DNA of 64,000 nt. Source: Sabulibacter ruber (GTDB lineage: Bacteria > Bacteroidota > Bacteroidia > Cytophagales > Hymenobacteraceae). The notes beneath the pieces are model-generated. The model was not told where the DNA came from and searched no databases. It saw only the letters and a list, made by a program, of their open reading frames with translations. This document shows, in pieces, positions 52,496 through 61,314 of the stretch. The number at the start of each line of letters is the position of its first letter. The first letter of the stretch is position 1. A program made the translations under genes and the position numbers. The stretch is taken from the NCBI RefSeq assembly GCF_017355955.1, contig NZ_JAFFID010000005.1, positions 372,001 through 436,000 of the forward strand, read 5' to 3'.

Positions 52496-53194
52496 TTATA
52501 CTTGTAACGTGGCTGGGGTTACAATGGGCTGCAGTTGTGCCAGGGAGTGAATGGTAAAAGTAGGATCAGCCGCCAGGCAAACGTCTTTTGCTCCGTAACC
52601 GTACGCTGCCCAACAGGAAGAAAGCCCGGCATTGTTCGCGAAAGCCAAATCTGCATCGGTATCGCCTACCATCAAGACCTGAGACGCTGCCAGGTGCGGG
52701 TATTTAGGTTGGATCACTTCATGAAACGCCATGGGATGCGGCTTCTTCTTGAGCGGAAGGCTGGGGTTGTCGCCAATGATCAGTTCAAAATACTCCCGCA
52801 GGTTAAATCTGGCGAGAGCATCCTCAATGGCCCGTTGTCCTTTGTTGCTGATAACCACACAGGAAATGCCCAGGCTTTTGAGATAGGGGAGAAGTTCCTC
52901 AGCTCCCTGGAACAAAGTGGTTAGGCGGCCACCGTCTGTGTCATAGATGTGCCGGTAATGCAGCACCCATTCTTCTAATTCCTGGTTACTGTCTCTGCTT
53001 TGCAGCGGCGGATAAAGCAGAGGCAGCATCTCAGACAGATTGCCACCTGTGCCAATGGCCTGTTTGATGGTGTCTTCTGAAGGAGGCACAATGCCTTTTT
53101 GTTCAAACGCCTGCTGAAAGGTATAAAGAATGGCATTTTCTGTAGCGCAGAGCGTGCCGTCAAAATCAAAGATAACTACTGGGTAGGGCAACAT
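52496..53194 (-). CDS. HAD superfamily hydrolase (phosphoglycolate phosphatase-like)
   Basis: 232 residues. Motif I FDFDGTLCATEN with the nucleophile Asp, motif II CVVISNKG, motif III Lys in KKPHPMAF and motif IV MVGDTDADLAFANNAG. The cap domain lies at about 20-90, as in the phosphoglycolate phosphatase/pyrophosphatase subgroup. Cytosolic. ATG at 53194 is used rather than the TTG at 53221. Confidence 0.92.
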   Translation of the reverse strand: MLPYPVVIFDFDGTLCATENAILYTFQQAFEQKGIVPPSEDTIKQAIGTGGNLSEMLPLLYPPLQSRDSNQELEEWVLHYRHIYDTDGGRLTTLFQGAEELLPYLKSLGISCVVISNKGQRAIEDALARFNLREYFELIIGDNPSLPLKKKPHPMAFHEVIQPKYPHLAASQVLMVGDTDADLAFANNAGLSSCWAAYGYGAKDVCLAADPTFTIHSLAQLQPIVTPATLQV

Positions 53195-53398
53195 AGGTCT
53201 GGTGAATGTGTACTTTACCAATTAACCCTAAGATAGGCAGATCTTCCTGGTAAAACCCTACCGAGAACGGAATTTAGAACTTTTTGTTTTCAAGCTGTGG
53301 GGCAAAGCTGATTTTCGGCTGCTTTTCAGGAAACACTGTTAAAACACGAAAGCAGGATAGCGCTTGATGAGACGAGCGGAATAGGGCAGGGCTAAAAC

Positions 53399-53433
53399 AA
53401 AAACATCCTGCCGGGTTACAGCAGGATGTTTTC
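53399..53433 (-). terminator. Rho-independent terminator of the ribosomal operon
   Basis: AAAACATCCTGC and GCAGGATGTTTT pair over 12 bp; TTTTTGTTTT follows on the minus strand, 23 nt after the rplI stop. Confidence 0.85.
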
Positions 53434-53455
53434 TTGATATAAGTACCAGCTACAA

Positions 53456-53899
53456 TTAAGCAGCTACTACGTTGAAGCGTACTTGGTGCTTCACTTCTTT
53501 GTGCAGGTTCAAGGTAGCAGTGTACTCGCCCAAAGATTTCACCTCCTGGTCAAAATCAATGCGCTTGCGGTCTACATCGTACCCTAAAGCTTTCAGAGCC
53601 TCAGAAACCTGCAGAGTAGTTACTGCACCAAAGATTCTACCGCTCTCACCGGCTTTCGCAGGGATTTCAAGAACAGTGTCACCAATACGGTTAGCCAGTT
53701 CCTGAGCATCTTTCTGGATTTTCTCTGCTTTGTGTGCAGCCTGACGAATGTTTTCAGCTACAACTTTACGGGCAGAAGGAGTAGCCATTTCAGCTAAGCC
53801 TTGAGGAATCAAATAGTTACGGCCATAGCCAGGCTTTACGGTAACGATATCGTTTTTGTAGCCTACGCCTTTAACGTCATCTTTCAGAATAACTTCCAT
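53456..53899 (-). CDS. rplI: 50S ribosomal protein bL9
   Basis: 147 residues, normal length. The N-terminal domain begins MEVILKDDVKGVGYKNDIVTVKPGYGRNYLIPQGLA, which binds 23S rRNA; a long helix and a C-terminal domain follow. Third gene of rpsF-rpsR-rplI. Its start has a full Shine-Dalgarno sequence that overlaps the rpsR stop codon. Confidence 0.98.
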   Translation of the reverse strand: MEVILKDDVKGVGYKNDIVTVKPGYGRNYLIPQGLAEMATPSARKVVAENIRQAAHKAEKIQKDAQELANRIGDTVLEIPAKAGESGRIFGAVTTLQVSEALKALGYDVDRKRIDFDQEVKSLGEYTATLNLHKEVKHQVRFNVVAA

Positions 53900-53907
53900 C
53901 TCGTTTT

Positions 53908-53916
53908 ACCTCCTTA
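53908..53916 (-). promoter_or_regulatory. Strong Shine-Dalgarno of rplI
   Basis: TAAGGAGGT on the minus strand, 8 nt before the ATG at 53899, including the rpsR stop codon. Such a match is rare in Bacteroidota. Confidence 0.75.
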
Positions 53917-54165
53917 TTTTAAAGAATCCGTTACGTAAGGCAAAATAGCCAAGTGGCGTGCTCTGGCAACGGCCTGAGAAACACGGCGCTGGAACTTCAA
54001 GCTGGTTCCAGTTAAACGACGTGGCAACAGTTTGCCTTGCTCGTTCACAAACTTCAATAAGAAGTTACCGTCTTTGTAATCAATGTACTGGATTCCGTTT
54101 TTCTTGAAACGGCAGTATTTTTTGCGCGTGTCTTGCTTGTGTACTTTTTCGTTAACTAAACTCAT
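53914..54165 (-). CDS. rpsR: 30S ribosomal protein bS18
   Basis: 83 residues, with YIDYKDGNFLLKFVNEQGKLLPRRLTGTSLKFQRRVSQAVARARHLAILPYV, the standard bS18 core. Together with bS6 it sits on the 30S platform; in Bacteroidota these two and bS21 form the pocket that holds the 16S rRNA 3' end. It overlaps the rpsF stop by 4 bp (ATGA). Confidence 0.98.
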   Translation of the reverse strand: MSLVNEKVHKQDTRKKYCRFKKNGIQYIDYKDGNFLLKFVNEQGKLLPRRLTGTSLKFQRRVSQAVARARHLAILPYVTDSLK

Positions 54166-54527
54166 GACGCTTGTGCCTCCTTTTTAGATGATTTAAACTC
54201 TCCGTTTCTACGGCGCTCGTTGTAAGCAACAGCGTGCTTATCCAGGGCAGTAGTTAAGAAGCGGATGATTTTCTCGTCACGACGGAACGCCAGCTCTAAC
54301 TGATCCACAATGGTAGATGGACCTTGGAATTCCACGAGGTGATAGAAACCAGTGTTTTTCTTCTGAATTGGGTACGCCAGTTTTTTTAGGCCCCAGTTCT
54401 CCTCATGGATAATGTCGGCGCCATTTTCCTTAAGCACCTGTCTGAACTTCTCGACCGTCTCCTGCATCTGAGCCTCGTTCAACAACGGGGTCATGATGTA
54501 GAGTACTTCGTAATTTTTTAAAGTCAT
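54162..54527 (-). CDS. rpsF: 30S ribosomal protein bS6
   Basis: 121 residues: NYEVLYIMTPLLNEAQMQETVEKFRQVL, WGLKKLAYPIQKKNTGFYHLVEF and RRDEKIIRFLTT are the bS6 strands and helices that contact bS18. First gene of the operon, with a consensus promoter at 54559-54590 and no Shine-Dalgarno. Confidence 0.98.
   Translation of the reverse strand: MTLKNYEVLYIMTPLLNEAQMQETVEKFRQVLKENGADIIHEENWGLKKLAYPIQKKNTGFYHLVEFQGPSTIVDQLELAFRRDEKIIRFLTTALDKHAVAYNERRRNGEFKSSKKEAQAS
54176..54185 (-). promoter_or_regulatory. Strong Shine-Dalgarno of rpsR
   Basis: AAAAAGGAGG on the minus strand inside the end of rpsF, 10 nt before the rpsR ATG. rpsF itself has none. Confidence 0.65.
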
Positions 54528-54558
54528 TTGAAAAAAATGATTTTTTGGTTCGAAGGGG

Positions 54559-54590
54559 CAAAGGTAGAACCTTTTTTAACAAAATCCAAA
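54559..54590 (-). promoter_or_regulatory. Consensus promoter of rpsF-rpsR-rplI
   Basis: On the minus strand: TTTG (54587-54590), 20 bp, TACCTTTG (54559-54566), then 31 bp to the ATG. Both boxes fit the Bacteroidota sigma consensus exactly. Confidence 0.8.
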
Positions 54591-55371
54591 GAAGCCCACA
54601 CCTAAAGCGCAAAGAATGAGCTACAATTCTAGCAGAACTTAATAAGAAGAGCGTTTTCAGGGCAATTTTGCTGAGAACAGGGCAAAACAGAATACCGTGA
54701 GTGTTCAGACTTAACCAGAATCTACCAGTTAACCTTTCTCTGGTGACCTTATTTCCAACACCTATATATATAGGAGTGACTGGAAGAAGCAGTTACATCT
54801 TTAATGATAGGAGGCAGGGTTGATGGATGCTGCTTGTTTGATGTATAAATCAGGAAGTTAAACGCTGGATTGAGTTGGATGCAGCCTTGAAAAGCTTAAG
54901 GATAAGTGGGAGGACTGAAATGTCTAATAAAATTGTGCTGATGTGGTTGGATTGTAGCACCGCAAATAGTACAAACGAAGACATGGTGCAATTGCTTCTG
55001 GCTGATGCCTTTGCCAAAAATGGTAGTAAAAGTGGCTTGCAGAAGAAAATATAGTGTGAAAAGGGTTCTCAGGCATAGGACATTGTTGCATGAGTGCTGA
55101 TCCTTCGTACCTCTTGAAAAGCAATTGCACAAGGAGAAAGGAATATTCATATACCTGAATATACTTCCCGTAGCTTGGTTATGAGTTGTTTATTGTTTAA
55201 ATAATTGATTATTGTACTAAACAAATTTTATAGACTTGAAAGTAGTCAGGGAATGGGGTTATAGAGGAAGGGGCAGAGGGGCGCCAAAAGAGAGTCCGGA
55301 AAAGAGCAGGGAAAAAGTCAAGCTGTAATTTATAAAGGTTCTAAATAATGCCTAAACAAGCGATTAGAAGG
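54591..55371. other. Long region without a recognised gene
   Basis: About 780 bp between the ribosomal operon and the complex III leader. Contents seen: a hairpin-family copy (54651-54690), a perfect palindrome CCTATATATATAGG (54761-54774), and a 44-codon plus-strand frame (54920-55054) of no known type. Minus-strand frames around 54900-55150 are Cys/His-rich in places but show no family. It may contain decayed sequence. Confidence 0.4.
54651..54690. repeat. Intergenic-hairpin family member
   Basis: GCGTTTTCAGGGCAATTTTG facing GAGAACAGGGCAAAACAG; moderately paired, upstream of the ribosomal operon promoter. Confidence 0.5.
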
Positions 55372-55411
55372 GGTTTACCCTGATAAACCTATGTAAAAAA
55401 GGGGGTAAACC
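55372..55411 (+). promoter_or_regulatory. Inverted repeat upstream of the complex III promoter
   Basis: GGTTTACCC (55372-55380) and GGGTAAACC (55403-55411) are perfect complements, with a third half-site TAAACC (55384-55389) between them. They end 26 bp before the -33 box, so a regulator-binding site is possible. Confidence 0.4.
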
Positions 55412-55437
55412 ACACCCTAAAAATAAGGAATATTGTG

Positions 55438-55468
55438 TTTGATTAATGGTGTTCGGGTAGTAGATTTG
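55438..55468 (+). promoter_or_regulatory. Consensus promoter of the alternative complex III operon
   Basis: TTTG (55438-55441), 19 bp, TAGATTTG (55461-55468), then 44 bp to the actA ATG. An exact match to the Bacteroidota consensus. Confidence 0.82.
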
Positions 55469-55512
55469 TGCCCGTAATGTACTTTCACTATTCTTAACAC
55501 TACAATTAAGCT

Positions 55513-56835
55513 ATGATTAGCTGTAAAAAGAGAGCAAAATATACCTTCCTACTCCCTTTTCTCTTAATCTTCTTTGTTATTTCTTCTGCCTTCGCGCAGA
55601 CGCCTGAGCAAAGTCAGACAGGGACGGCTGGTGTAACGCCTGGCGCCGAGACCCCGGCTGCGGGCGGAGGAGGTGCTGCTGATGCAGCCCTGATTGAAAA
55701 TGGACAGACCCTGTTCAAGAACAACTGTACCCAATGCCACTCTGTAGGTTCTGATGTGGTGGTTGGACCTGGCTTGCGTGATGTTCACAAAAGAAGAAAC
55801 CAGGCCTGGTTGTTGAAGTGGATCAAGAACTCAAGTGCTTTGATCCAAAGCGGAGATAAAGATGCGGTAGCGGTATTCAACCAATACAACAAGCAGCAAA
55901 TGCCTTCTTTCGCTTTCTCTGATGATGAGTTAAACTCTATCATTGCTTACATCAAGAGCGCAAGCGAAACTCCTGAGAATGTTCAAAGCGCCCCTAACGA
56001 GGGTCCGGAAAGAGCAGAGGCAGGTAAGAATGTTGGTACAGATGCAGTTGGTTCAGTTGGCGGTTATGTAGACCTGTTGCTAGTAGTTTTAGTAGTGGTG
56101 TTGATCGTACTGGTAGCTACACTCCTTATTATTGCTGCAGTTCTGAAAAACTACCTGAAAAGCAAAGGTGACCTGACCGGTGCTGAGCAGGAAATGCTGG
56201 AGCGTAGAACCAACTTTGCCAATATCTACAAGTCTAAGGCTGTAAGAGTTATTGTAGGGTTGATTGTAGTGGTAGTGCTGGTTGATATCTCTATTGACAA
56301 AGTGATGGGGATTGGTATTCACCAGGGGTATGCCCCAAGACAGCCAATCGCTTTCTCCCACAAACTGCACGCTGGTGATCACCAGATCAACTGTAACTAT
56401 TGCCACACCTCTGTATATAAGAGCTCCAGTGCCAATATCCCTTCTGCGAACATCTGTATGAACTGCCACAGCCAGATCAAGAAAGAGTCGCCAGAAATCC
56501 AGAAAATCTACCGTGCAATTGAGAACAACAAGCCAATTGAGTGGATCCGGGTGCACAACCTGCCAGACTTGGCTTACTTCAACCACTCTCAGCACACTAA
56601 AGTTGGTGGTGTAGAATGTCAGACTTGCCACGGCCCAATTGAAACTATGGAGGTTGTAGCACAATACTCTCCATTGACCATGGGCTGGTGTATTGACTGT
56701 CACCGCAACACTCCTCTGAATACAGAAGGAAACGCTTATTATGACAACTTGGTGAAGTTGCATGAGAAGCAATCTAAAGGCGCCTTTGTGGTAGCGTCTA
56801 ACGGTGGAACAGAATGTTCTAAATGCCACTACTAA
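55513..56835 (+). CDS. actA: Alternative complex III subunit ActA, multihaem cytochrome c
   Basis: 440 residues. Signal peptide to ~29; a monohaem cytochrome c domain (~60-155, CTQCH); a membrane helix (~180-205) and a second (~243-262); then a pentahaem domain with CNYCH, CMNCH, CQTCH, CIDCH and the final CSKCHY. Six haems in all, the monohaem domain being an N-terminal addition to the usual pentahaem ActA. It passes electrons from the quinol-oxidising part of the complex. First gene of a six-gene operon. Confidence 0.94.
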   Translation: MISCKKRAKYTFLLPFLLIFFVISSAFAQTPEQSQTGTAGVTPGAETPAAGGGGAADAALIENGQTLFKNNCTQCHSVGSDVVVGPGLRDVHKRRNQAWLLKWIKNSSALIQSGDKDAVAVFNQYNKQQMPSFAFSDDELNSIIAYIKSASETPENVQSAPNEGPERAEAGKNVGTDAVGSVGGYVDLLLVVLVVVLIVLVATLLIIAAVLKNYLKSKGDLTGAEQEMLERRTNFANIYKSKAVRVIVGLIVVVVLVDISIDKVMGIGIHQGYAPRQPIAFSHKLHAGDHQINCNYCHTSVYKSSSANIPSANICMNCHSQIKKESPEIQKIYRAIENNKPIEWIRVHNLPDLAYFNHSQHTKVGGVECQTCHGPIETMEVVAQYSPLTMGWCIDCHRNTPLNTEGNAYYDNLVKLHEKQSKGAFVVASNGGTECSKCHY

Positions 56836-56871
56836 TCAATTCCATATCCTGAATTTGAGTTTTTGAGATAT

Positions 56872-59800
56872 ATGCAAGAAACAATTAAATACTGGAGAGG
56901 GGTAGAGGAGTTAAACAATACTCCGGAATTCCAGAAACATGCTCATAACGAGTTTCCTGAGTTCCTGCCAGTAAGTGAAGCCAATGGAGGGGATTCCTCT
57001 TCCCCAGTGGCTCCCAGAAGGGATTTCTTAAAGCTATTGGGTTTTGGGGTAGCAGCAGCAACGCTTGCTTCCTGCGAGTCTCCGGTACGCAAAGCAATTC
57101 CCTACCTGCACAAACCAGAAGAAGTAGAACCAGGCATTCCTAACTGGTATGCCTCTACTTATTTCATGGGTGACATCTACAACCCGGTGTTAGTGAAGAC
57201 CCGCGAAGGTCGTCCTATCAAAATCGAAGGAAATAATCTTTCCCCAATCACCCAGGGTGCTACGCATGCTCGTTCTCAGGCATCATTGCTGAACCTGTAT
57301 GATAACAACCGTCTGAAAGGTCCGGTTGCTAAAAAGCAGCCTACTTCCTGGGAGAAAATTGATCAGGAAATCCGTACCCGCCTGACAGGTGTGCAAGGAA
57401 GAGTAGTGTTAGTTTCTAATACTATCATCAGCCCAAGCACTAAAACTGTTATCCGGGAGTTTGGAGCCCAGTTCCCTGCGTTTGAACACGTAACCTATGA
57501 TGCAAACTCTGCTTCCGCTTTATTGAGAGCAAACGGCGGAGTGGTACCAGGGTACGATTTCAGCAAAGCCCGTACAATTGTTTCTATTGGAGCTGACTTC
57601 TTAGGTACCTGGATTTCACCAGTAGAATACTCAAAACAATACATCGTAAACCGGAAAGTAACTGCAGACAGACCAGTAATGTCTCGTCACTTCCAGTTTG
57701 AAAGCTTCCTGTCCATGACAGGCGCCAACGCGGATGTTCGTATTCCGATTAAACCATCTGAGTACAGCGCAGTAGTAGCAGCTATTTATAATAGAGTTGC
57801 GGCCGGTACTGGTGGAACACCAATTCAAGCACCAAACACTGCTTACGCAAAGCAAGTAGAAAGAGCTGCCACAGAATTGTTGGCTAGCCGTGGTGCTGCC
57901 CTGGTGGTTTCAGATTCTAATGATCCTGCGGTGCAGACGTTAGTAACTGCCATCAACACTGCTTTAGGTGCTAACGGAACCACTATCAATACCGCTGTAC
58001 CTTCTTTTGTACGTCAAGGAGATGATGCACGCATGCTGCGTCTGATCAATGACATGAACAATGGTGCCGTAGGTGCGGTGATTTTCTACGGAGCTAACCC
58101 GGTATATGATCACCCGCTTAGCCAGCAGGTAGTAAACGGTCTGAAGAAAGTAGGAGTGAAAATCTCTTTCGCAGACAGAGAAGACGAGACTGCTGCTCAC
58201 GTAGATTACATCTGCCCAGACAACCATTACCTGGAGTCTTGGAATGACTTTGAGCCTAAGAGAGGTTTCTTAGGTTTGGCTCAGCCAACCATCACTCCAA
58301 TCTTCAATACAAGACAAGCTCAGGATTCATTACTGAAGTGGACTGGTTCTACAACTGATTTCTACACTGTGATTCAGCGTACATGGTCAGGTATCGTAGG
58401 GGGTGGTGCTGCCTGGGACAGAGCCGTTCATGACGGTCTTGCCACTGGTACAACTGGTGCCAATGAGCCTACCGCTCCTGCTGCTCCGCTTACACTAGCA
58501 GCAGCTGCCGTAAGCATTAACAGAGGCGGACGTGCTGGTAAAGGTACTGAGCTGGTTATCTACGAAAAAGTAGCTATTGGAGCAGGTCAGCACACCAACA
58601 ACCCATGGTTGCAGGAAATGTCTGATCCAACCACTAAAGCCACTTGGGATAACTATGTGACTATCTCCAGCGCAATGGCCAACCAGTTGGGCGTTGAGCA
58701 GAATGACATGCTGAGAGTTACTGCCAACGGTAAATCAATTGAGCTTCCTGCGCTAATCCAGCCAGGTCAGGCCCAGGGTACTATTGGTATCGCGATCGGA
58801 TATGGTAGAACTCATGCAGGTCAGGCTGGTAACAACGTAGGTGCTAATGTTTACCCATTAGTAACTGTAGCCGGTGATTCCTTGATCTTTGCAAACAATG
58901 TAGAGATTGCAAAAGCAGGAGGTGACAGACCAATTGCCCAGACACAAACGCACCACACTGTGATGGGACGTATTGTGGTGCAGGAGTCTACCTTGGCTAA
59001 ATACCAGAAAGATCCGAAGAGCGTAACCGAATATGTGCGCATCGCTACTCCGGATGGACCACAAAAACCTCAGAAAGTATCTTTGTGGCAGGATTATGAG
59101 TACAAAAACCACCACTGGGGTATGGTCATCGACCTGAACTCTTGTATTGGTTGCGGTACTTGTACTGTAAGCTGCCAGATTGAAAATAACGTAGCCGTAG
59201 TAGGTAAGCAAGAGGTTCTGAATCGTCGTGACATGCAATGGCTGCGCATTGACCGCTACTATAGCAGTGATGCAACCCGTGAAGATGGTGGATTTGAGAA
59301 GATGGAGAACCCGTCTGAGAACCCACAGGTTATCTTCCAGCCAATGCTTTGCCAGCACTGTAACCACGCTCCATGTGAAACAGTTTGTCCGGTTGCTGCA
59401 ACCATGCACAGCACAGAGGGTATAAACCAAATGGTATACAACCGCTGTGTAGGTACTCGCTATTGCGCAAACAACTGTCCATATAAAGTGCGTCGTTTCA
59501 ACTGGTTCAACTACGCCAACAACGAGAAGTTCGATTACCAAATGAACAATGACCTCGGTAAGATGGTGTTGAACCCAGATGTAACAGTGCGTTCACGCGG
59601 GGTAATGGAGAAATGCTCCTTCTGCGTACAGCGTATTCAATATGGTAAACTGGAGGCGAAAAAAGACGGCCGTCGTCCGAAAGATGGAGAAATCGTTACA
59701 GCATGTGCTCAGGCATGTCCTACTAACGCCATCATCTTCGGTGATATGCTGGATCCAAACAGCCAGATTTCCCAGATCTTGAAACGTGAGCAAGGAGAGC

Positions 59801-59877
59801 GTGCTTTCCACGTATTGGAAGAGTTGAACACTCAGCCAAACGTTACTTACTTAACTAAAATCAGAAACTTAGCTTAA
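56872..59877 (+). CDS. actB: Alternative complex III subunit ActB, iron-sulfur protein
   Basis: 1001 residues. A Tat signal (RRDFLKLLGF, ~48-57) lies behind an N-terminal extension, as in this family. Residues ~80-700 are a molybdopterin oxidoreductase-like domain that in ActB carries no cofactor; residues ~745-970 bind four iron-sulfur clusters (CIGCGTCTVSC, CQHCNHAPCETVC, CVGTRYCANNCPYKVRRF, CSFC and CAQACPTNAI). Periplasmic face. ATG at 56872, third codon after a TTG. 36 bp after actA. Confidence 0.94.
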   Translation: MQETIKYWRGVEELNNTPEFQKHAHNEFPEFLPVSEANGGDSSSPVAPRRDFLKLLGFGVAAATLASCESPVRKAIPYLHKPEEVEPGIPNWYASTYFMGDIYNPVLVKTREGRPIKIEGNNLSPITQGATHARSQASLLNLYDNNRLKGPVAKKQPTSWEKIDQEIRTRLTGVQGRVVLVSNTIISPSTKTVIREFGAQFPAFEHVTYDANSASALLRANGGVVPGYDFSKARTIVSIGADFLGTWISPVEYSKQYIVNRKVTADRPVMSRHFQFESFLSMTGANADVRIPIKPSEYSAVVAAIYNRVAAGTGGTPIQAPNTAYAKQVERAATELLASRGAALVVSDSNDPAVQTLVTAINTALGANGTTINTAVPSFVRQGDDARMLRLINDMNNGAVGAVIFYGANPVYDHPLSQQVVNGLKKVGVKISFADREDETAAHVDYICPDNHYLESWNDFEPKRGFLGLAQPTITPIFNTRQAQDSLLKWTGSTTDFYTVIQRTWSGIVGGGAAWDRAVHDGLATGTTGANEPTAPAAPLTLAAAAVSINRGGRAGKGTELVIYEKVAIGAGQHTNNPWLQEMSDPTTKATWDNYVTISSAMANQLGVEQNDMLRVTANGKSIELPALIQPGQAQGTIGIAIGYGRTHAGQAGNNVGANVYPLVTVAGDSLIFANNVEIAKAGGDRPIAQTQTHHTVMGRIVVQESTLAKYQKDPKSVTEYVRIATPDGPQKPQKVSLWQDYEYKNHHWGMVIDLNSCIGCGTCTVSCQIENNVAVVGKQEVLNRRDMQWLRIDRYYSSDATREDGGFEKMENPSENPQVIFQPMLCQHCNHAPCETVCPVAATMHSTEGINQMVYNRCVGTRYCANNCPYKVRRFNWFNYANNEKFDYQMNNDLGKMVLNPDVTVRSRGVMEKCSFCVQRIQYGKLEAKKDGRRPKDGEIVTACAQACPTNAIIFGDMLDPNSQISQILKREQGERAFHVLEELNTQPNVTYLTKIRNLA

Positions 59878-59895
59878 TTTAACACAGAAAGATAT

Positions 59896-61314
59896 ATGCA
59901 GCACGTATCTCCGATAAGAGAGCCCCTAGTAACTGGGGGTAAAACTTATGCAGACATCACGGAGGATGTATGCCGGCAGGTGGAAGCCAAGCCGAACGTC
60001 CGCTGGATGATGGCTCTGGGAGTTTCTCTGGTTTTCCTCGGCATCTTTATCTACTCTGTATACCGGACCTTATGGTTCGGTATCGGGGAGTGGGGTCTCA
60101 ATAAAACAGTAGGTTGGGCGTGGGATATCACCAACTTCGTATGGTGGGTAGGTATCGGTCACGCGGGTACCCTTATCTCAGCGATCTTGTTGTTGTTCCG
60201 CCAGAAATGGAGAACTTCCATCAACCGCGCCGCTGAGGCGATGACCATTTTCGCGGTAATCTGTGCGGCCATGTTCCCGGTTCTTCACATGGGCCGTCCT
60301 TGGTTAGCTTACTGGGTATTGCCGCTGCCTAACACGTTTGGTTCTTTGTGGGTGAACTTCAACTCCCCACTTCTTTGGGACGTATTCGCGATCAGTACTT
60401 ACTTCTCTGTTTCCCTGGTGTTCTGGTACATTGGTCTTATCCCTGACTTTGCTACCATCCGTGACAGAGCTACCGGACCAATCGCTCGCAGAGCTTACGC
60501 TTTGTTGAGTATGAACTGGACCGGTTCTGCCAAACACTGGTCACGTTATGAGACTGTTTCCCTGATTCTTGCTGGTCTGGCAACTCCTCTGGTACTTTCG
60601 GTACACACCATCGTATCCATGGACTTTGCAACTTCAGTTATCCCAGGTTGGCACACCACCATCTTCCCTCCGTACTTCGTAGCAGGTGCGATCTTCTCTG
60701 GTTTCGCGATGGTATTGACCCTGATGATCATTACCCGCAAAACCTTCAAACTGGAAGATTACATCACCCTGGAGCACGTTGAATCCATGAACAAGGTAAT
60801 CACCTTGACAGGTTCTATCGTAGGGGTGGCGTATATCACTGAGTTCTTCATCGCCTGGTATTCTGGGGTTGAATACGAGCAATATGCCTTCATTAACCGG
60901 GCTACTGGTCCTTACTGGTGGGCATACTGGTCAATGATGACCTGTAACGTAATCACACCTCAGTTATTCTGGTTCCGCTCTATCCGCCGCAGCTTAACCG
61001 CTACGTTCATCATCTCCATCTTCGTAAACATCGGGATGTGGTTCGAGCGTTTCGTGATCATTGTAACTTCATTACACCGTGACTTCCTTCCATCTAGCTG
61101 GGTAATGTTCTCCCCAACTAGCATTGACGTTGGAGTGTACGTTGGAACCATGGGCTTATTCTTCACCCTGTTCCTGCTTTTCGCCAAGTTCTTCCCAGTG
61201 GTAAACATGGCTGAAGTAAAATCAATTCTGAAGTCCTCTTCCGGCGTGAGCCATACTCACCACCCAGAAGCATCTATGCACGGTACAGCTCCTAAAAATC
61301 ACAAACATGACTAG
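59896..61314 (+). CDS. actC: Alternative complex III subunit ActC (NrfD-like)
   Basis: 472 residues with about ten membrane helices of the NrfD/PsrC type, the quinol-binding subunit. Seen: WWVGIGHAGTLISAILLLFRQKWRTSINRAAEAMTIFAV, VLHMGRPWLAYWVLPLP and SMDFATSVIPGWHTTIFPPYFVAGAIFSG. The His-rich end (HTHHPEASMHGTAPKNHKHD) lies in the cytoplasm or periplasm. It overlaps actD by 8 bp. Confidence 0.95.
   Translation: MQHVSPIREPLVTGGKTYADITEDVCRQVEAKPNVRWMMALGVSLVFLGIFIYSVYRTLWFGIGEWGLNKTVGWAWDITNFVWWVGIGHAGTLISAILLLFRQKWRTSINRAAEAMTIFAVICAAMFPVLHMGRPWLAYWVLPLPNTFGSLWVNFNSPLLWDVFAISTYFSVSLVFWYIGLIPDFATIRDRATGPIARRAYALLSMNWTGSAKHWSRYETVSLILAGLATPLVLSVHTIVSMDFATSVIPGWHTTIFPPYFVAGAIFSGFAMVLTLMIITRKTFKLEDYITLEHVESMNKVITLTGSIVGVAYITEFFIAWYSGVEYEQYAFINRATGPYWWAYWSMMTCNVITPQLFWFRSIRRSLTATFIISIFVNIGMWFERFVIIVTSLHRDFLPSSWVMFSPTSIDVGVYVGTMGLFFTLFLLFAKFFPVVNMAEVKSILKSSSGVSHTHHPEASMHGTAPKNHKHD

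Noticed and set aside
54896..55150. Minus-strand frame of 84 codons with CTIC and several His
   Set aside because: Looked like a zinc-binding remnant, but no homologous pattern is recognised, and an overlapping frame of similar length exists, as expected by chance.
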